NCBI RefSeq assembly: GCF_962719845.1
Contig: NZ_CAUIYF010000019.1
Span: 1-26,067, forward strand
Length of the DNA stretch: 26,067 bases
Direction: 5' to 3'
DNA from: Neisseria uirgultaei
GTDB taxonomy: Bacteria > Pseudomonadota > Gammaproteobacteria > Burkholderiales > Neisseriaceae
Part shown: in pieces, positions 22,666 through 26,067 of the stretch
Layout: every line of letters starts with the position of its first letter
Position numbering within the stretch: the first letter of the stretch is position 1
Program-made: the position numbers and the translations under genes
The notes under the pieces: model-generated
Told to the model about the DNA's origin: nothing
Seen by the model: the letters and a program-made list of their open reading frames with translations, nothing else
Databases searched by the model: none

Positions 22666-22712
22666 AAAATGCCGTCTGAAGCCGATGCCCGAAGCTTCAG
22701 ACGGCATTTTTT
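22666..22712 (+). terminator. pyk DUS-hairpin terminator
   Basis: A 17-base-pair stem (22666-22682 with 22694-22710) with opposed DUS and six T follows the pyk stop by 15 bases. Confidence 0.9.
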
Positions 22713-22746
22713 GCGGCGGCGCGGCGGTTCGGGCAAACTGAAAAAA

Positions 22747-22790
22747 TTGTGCAAATCCGGCAACATCGGATAAAATCGAGTACCTATACT
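22747..22790 (+). promoter_or_regulatory. Candidate promoter(s) of the FadL-type porin gene
   Basis: TTGTGC (22747-22752) and TAAAAT (22771-22776) are 18 bases apart. A second possible -10, TATACT, lies at 22785-22790. Either would start transcription 60-80 bases before the ATG. The boxes are imperfect, so the exact start is open. Confidence 0.45.
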
Positions 22791-22800
22791 AAAGCGAAAC

Positions 22801-22824
22801 AAGGCATTTCCGACTGCCTTTTTT
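22801..22824 (+). terminator. Weak leader hairpin upstream of the porin gene
   Basis: AAGGCA (22801-22806) and TGCCTT (22815-22820) form a six-base-pair stem followed by four more T. It lies about 30 bases before the porin start and downstream of its promoter, so it may attenuate expression. Confidence 0.4.
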
Positions 22825-22854
22825 ATTTGTCTGCAATTTTTTACGGAAACTGAA

Positions 22855-24246
22855 ATGACCCCTTCCACACTGAAAAAAACCGTCCTGCTGCTCGGCACAG
22901 CCTTTGCTGCCGCATCCGCACAAGCCTCCGGTTACCACTTCGGCACACAGTCGGTCAACGCGCAAAGCACGGCAAATGCCGCCGCCGCAGAAGCCGCCGA
23001 CGCATCGACCATCTTCTACAACCCCGCCGGCCTGACCAAACTCGACAGCAGCCAGATTTCCGTCAACGCCAACATCGTGCTGCCCAGCATCCGTTATGAA
23101 GCGGATTCCGCCACCGACTTTACCGGGCTTCCCGTCCAAGGTTCTAAAAACGGCAAAATCACCAAAACCACGGTTGCGCCCCACATCTACGGCGCATACA
23201 AAGTCAACGACGACCTGACCGTTGGCTTGGGCGTGTACGTCCCATTCGGCTCCGCCACCGAATACGAAAAAGATTCCGTGTTGCGCCACAATATCAACAA
23301 ACTCGGTCTGACCAGCATTGCCGTCGAACCTGTCGCCGCGTGGAAACTCAACGACCGCCATTCCTTCGGCGCAGGCATCATCGCCCAACATACTTCCGCC
23401 GAACTGCGTAAATATGCCGACTGGGGTATCCCGCAAAAAGCAGCAGTGCTGCAAGCAACACCTTCTAATCCTGCTGCCGCTGCTCAAATCAAAGCCGACG
23501 GACACGCCGATGTCAAAGGCAGCGATTGGGGCTTCGGCTACCAACTGGCGTGGATGTGGGACGTCAACGACCGTGCGCGCGTGGGTGTGAACTACCGTTC
23601 CAAAGTTTCACACACGCTCAAAGGCGATGCCGAATGGGCGGCAGACGACGCGGCGGCGAAAGCAATGTGGGGAACTCCACTTGCGAACCTCGGCTACACG
23701 CCAAGCGAAAAAGCCAGTGTCAAAATCGTAACGCCCGAGTCTTTGTCCGTACACGGCATGTACAAAGTGTCCGACAAAGCCGACCTGTTCGGCGACGTAA
23801 CTTGGACGCGCCACAGCCGCTTCAATAAGGCGGAACTGGTTTTTGAAAACACCAAAAAAATTGTCAACGGTCAATCCGACCGCACCACCATCACGCCCAA
23901 CTGGCGCAACACCTACAAAGTCGGATTCGGCGGCTCTTATCAAATCAGCGAACCGCTGCAACTGCGCGCCGGTATCGCTTTTGACAAATCGCCCGTCAGA
24001 AATGCCGACTACCGCATGAACAGCCTGCCCGACGGCAACCGCATCTGGTTCTCCGCCGGTATGAAATACAATATCGGTAAAAACCACGTCGTCGATGCCG
24101 CCTACACCCACATCCACATCAACGACACCAGCTACCGCACGGCGAAGGCAAGCGGCAACGATGTGGACAGCAAAGGCGCGTCTTCCGCACGTTTCAAAAA
24201 CCACGCCGACATCATCGGCCTGCAATACACCTACAAATTCAAATAA
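22855..24246 (+). CDS. fadL: FadL/OmpP1-family outer-membrane porin
   Basis: A 14-strand barrel of the FadL family, which carries long-chain fatty acids or other hydrophobic compounds across the outer membrane. The 463 residues start with a signal peptide (cleavage after AAASAQA, near residue 24). The mature chain begins SGYHFGTQSVNAQSTANAAA; the N-terminal plug motif NPAGLTKLD lies near 58-66. Aromatic-rich strands continue to the last strand LQYTYKFK. Pro/Ala/Thr-rich segments such as LQATPSNPAAAAQ look like exposed loops. It corresponds to the meningococcal antigen NMB0088. The gene is monocistronic, flanked by DUS terminators. The specific substrate is not known from sequence. Confidence 0.93.
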   Translation: MTPSTLKKTVLLLGTAFAAASAQASGYHFGTQSVNAQSTANAAAAEAADASTIFYNPAGLTKLDSSQISVNANIVLPSIRYEADSATDFTGLPVQGSKNGKITKTTVAPHIYGAYKVNDDLTVGLGVYVPFGSATEYEKDSVLRHNINKLGLTSIAVEPVAAWKLNDRHSFGAGIIAQHTSAELRKYADWGIPQKAAVLQATPSNPAAAAQIKADGHADVKGSDWGFGYQLAWMWDVNDRARVGVNYRSKVSHTLKGDAEWAADDAAAKAMWGTPLANLGYTPSEKASVKIVTPESLSVHGMYKVSDKADLFGDVTWTRHSRFNKAELVFENTKKIVNGQSDRTTITPNWRNTYKVGFGGSYQISEPLQLRAGIAFDKSPVRNADYRMNSLPDGNRIWFSAGMKYNIGKNHVVDAAYTHIHINDTSYRTAKASGNDVDSKGASSARFKNHADIIGLQYTYKFK

Positions 24247-24268
24247 ACAGCCCGCCGTTTGATTGTAG

Positions 24269-24310
24269 AAATGCCGTCTGAAACAGATTTCCGTTTCAGA
24301 CGGCATTTTT
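24269..24310. terminator. Bidirectional DUS-hairpin terminator
   Basis: AAATGCCGTCTGAAAC (24269-24284) and its complement (24293-24308) enclose an eight-base loop. It lies between the convergent porin gene and the large unknown gene. Confidence 0.9.
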
Positions 24311-24328
24311 ATCCGGCAGCCGATACGC

Positions 24329-26067
24329 CTACCTCGGTATCCGGGAGAATATATGCAGAACCTCCTTCATATCAAAATGGTAGGGACGCTCGGGCAACAG
24401 GACGGCGGCGGGCAGCTTGGTGATGCCGTTCAAGCCGCGCGGGAACAGCGCAATCCGCTCTTTGCCCTTTTCCGCATAATCTGCTTTGCGGTTGTGGACG
24501 GAAACCACTTCGCGGTGGCGGTAAAGCAGCGTGTTCATTTCGATATAGGCTTCGTTGTGGATGGCTGCCGACTGTTTCTGCAACACGTCAATCTGCCTGT
24601 TGAGCTTGTCGTTGGTTTTCATCAGCCTGTTGAAGAACGACGGTTGCTCCTGCAGTTTGGCGGTACAGGCTTCGATGCTTTCCGATACCGGCCCGAACTG
24701 TTCGAGGTATTTTTCCAGACAGTTTTCCAAGTCGGTCAGGCAGCCGGCCATCTTGCGGGAAAATTCTTCTTCAGGCTTTCCCTGCCGAATGGACAATATC
24801 TCGCGGCGGCGGTCTTCCATTGCGGAAATATAGGCGTTCATGCGGTCGGACATATTTTCCGCATCCCTGCTCATCCACAGCGCGGGCAGCAGGCGGAAGT
24901 TTTCAAACGAATTGAAGATGCCGCCGAAAGACTGGCGGAAGGCGATATAAATATATTTCAAATCTTCCTCGCCCTTCGCCATACGCGTCAGGCAATAGTA
25001 GAACGGATCGAGGACGGTGTCGCCCAACAACCGCTCGAATTGGTCCAATCTGGCGGCAATCGCCTGCGTGCGTTCGACTTGCGCGGGGAATGGAGAAAAC
25101 AGCAGCGGCAGGGCTTTTTTGTCGTAGTTTTCCTCTATCCTGTCCATCATATCGATGATTTCCCAGCTCACGCCGGATTGCAGCGAGAGAATCTGTTTCA
25201 AACCGTTGGCAAAACGCAGGGCATCATTCTGAGTGATGTTGCGGACGGGGATATGGATGGCGGTGTAATAGCGGTTGTAGCTGGTATAAAGTTTGTCTTC
25301 CGACAGGAAGCGGCGCAGGGAAAACGGAATATCGTCGGTGTAATAAGGCGCGATGGCGAAGATGTATTTTGACGTTCGGATAACTTCCAACTGGCGGGCG
25401 CGCTGTTCGGCAAACAAGACTTTGTCAAACACCGGTTCGGGCATCTGCTTCACTTCGCGCGGGCGCATCATCGGAAAACTGTTGCCGAGCAGGTGCGATT
25501 TTAGGAACACTTCGCAGATATAGGTACAGATGATGTCCGAATCGAGGTTGCGGGTATTTTCGGGGATTTCCCATTTGGTTTTGTTTTTCAATACCGCAGC
25601 GGCGGCGTAGATGAATTCGGTTTTCAGAATCTGTTTGAAATTTTCCCGTGCGCGCTTGCCTCCGGTATCGACATTTTTGATAACGGACAGCACGCTTTCG
25701 AGAATGTCGGCAATATAAACCGGCGATTCGCATTGCGCCAATACATCCAGGCGTTCCGCGATATGCCCCGCCAGCCGTTTGAGGTCGGGGATGGGAATGT
25801 CTGTTGCCAAAGAAGAAAACGAAATGCGTTTTTTGGGAAGGTAAGTGAAAGAACCGTCGGCTTCGTTATAGCCTATGCCTTTTCGGGAAAGGATTTGCGT
25901 ACAGGCGTCCTGCCCGGCTTCGGGAGAAAGTGTTTTGAAGATTTCTGTCAGATTTTCCTGCCAATGGCAGTCGAGTTCGGGAAGGATTTGATTGAGTCTG
26001 AAACGGACGGTGTAAGGGATAAGGTCTTGCTCGAAATGTTCATTTTTCGGGGGGGGGGGGGGGGGGG
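24329..26067 (-). CDS. Large protein of unknown function, 5' end missing, reading through a poly-C tract
   Basis: The frame is open from the stop at 24329 to the window edge, at least 578 residues. The visible start is a run of six Pro codons (five CCC and CCG) from the 19-C tract, then KNEHFEQDLIPYTVRFRLNQ. No in-frame ATG lies between the tract and FPMMRPREV about 200 residues on, so translation must begin upstream of the tract. In the other two frames after the tract, stops occur at once (GAA AAA TGA) or after about 32 codons, so tract length would switch expression on or off. The chain is soluble and helix-rich, with a coiled-coil-like part late (LMKTNDKLNRQIDVLQKQSA). There is no signal peptide or membrane segment in the visible part and no recognised domain. 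Confidence 0.8.
   Translation of the reverse strand, partial: PPPPPPKNEHFEQDLIPYTVRFRLNQILPELDCHWQENLTEIFKTLSPEAGQDACTQILSRKGIGYNEADGSFTYLPKKRISFSSLATDIPIPDLKRLAGHIAERLDVLAQCESPVYIADILESVLSVIKNVDTGGKRARENFKQILKTEFIYAAAAVLKNKTKWEIPENTRNLDSDIICTYICEVFLKSHLLGNSFPMMRPREVKQMPEPVFDKVLFAEQRARQLEVIRTSKYIFAIAPYYTDDIPFSLRRFLSEDKLYTSYNRYYTAIHIPVRNITQNDALRFANGLKQILSLQSGVSWEIIDMMDRIEENYDKKALPLLFSPFPAQVERTQAIAARLDQFERLLGDTVLDPFYYCLTRMAKGEEDLKYIYIAFRQSFGGIFNSFENFRLLPALWMSRDAENMSDRMNAYISAMEDRRREILSIRQGKPEEEFSRKMAGCLTDLENCLEKYLEQFGPVSESIEACTAKLQEQPSFFNRLMKTNDKLNRQIDVLQKQSAAIHNEAYIEMNTLLYRHREVVSVHNRKADYAEKGKERIALFPRGLNGITKLPAAVLLPERPYHFDMKEVLHIFSRIPR
26049..26067. repeat. Homopolymer of 19 G (poly-C on the coding strand)
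   Basis: The sequence ends inside this tract, so its true length is not known, and the last bases may be an assembly artefact. It lies in frame inside the unknown minus-strand gene. Tracts of this kind are the main phase-variation switches of Neisseria. Confidence 0.95.

Overview
This window is a stretch of a Neisseria chromosome, most like N. meningitidis or N. gonorrhoeae. The 10-mer DNA uptake sequence (DUS) GCCGTCTGAA occurs dozens of times, often as inverted pairs that form the stem of intergenic hairpins. The proteins and gene order (ferredoxin, tRNA-tuf, topA-smg-dprA, ntrX-ntrY, rsmB-fmt-def, pyrI-pyrB, pyk, fadL-type porin) are also neisserial. Both ends carry poly-G runs: 12 G at 47-58, and 19 G at 26049-26067, where the sequence stops. 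The window therefore looks like a whole assembly contig that broke at a homopolymer.

Layout. 1-291: a possible homopolymer-spaced promoter and two leftward terminators. 292-2125 (minus): tRNA-Tyr, tRNA-Gly, tRNA-Thr, tuf and rpsJ. 2223-3166 (minus): a 2[4Fe-4S] ferredoxin and the rRNA methyltransferase RsmD. 3255-4225: an Xre-type regulator (minus) back to back with a 5'-truncated outer-membrane barrel gene (plus). 4342-8408 (minus): dprA-smg-topA, covering competence and DNA topology. 8500-15306 (minus): def, fmt, rsmB, a DUF4390 gene, ntrY and ntrX, covering translation start, rRNA modification and a respiratory two-component system. 15491-16714 (plus): an exported LysM protein with a clear sigma70 promoter. 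17023-17685 (minus): a small membrane protein. 17750-19138 (minus): pyrI and pyrB, preceded by an intrinsic terminator inside the leader. 19377-20341 (plus): a DUF3579-GNAT fusion translationally linked to a 41-residue lipoprotein. 20390-20941 (minus): a four-helix membrane protein. 21179-22651 (plus): pyruvate kinase. 22855-24246 (plus): a FadL-family porin. 24329-26067 (minus): the 5'-incomplete end of a large unknown gene that reads in frame through the poly-C tract.

Most of the window is housekeeping. The items most worth a second look are: (i) the unknown gene at the right edge with an in-frame poly-C tract, a probable translational on/off switch; (ii) the tRNA-tuf-rpsJ junction, which joins the flanks of two different tuf loci and may be an assembly misjoin; (iii) NtrX, whose sigma54-type AAA+ domain has lost the Walker A lysine and the GAFTGA loop; (iv) an attenuator-like terminator immediately upstream of pyrB with candidate leader peptides; (v) the 12-C spacer between TTG and TAGAAT at the left edge, which resembles phase-variable neisserial promoters.

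Gene order and family statements come from general knowledge. No database search was run.
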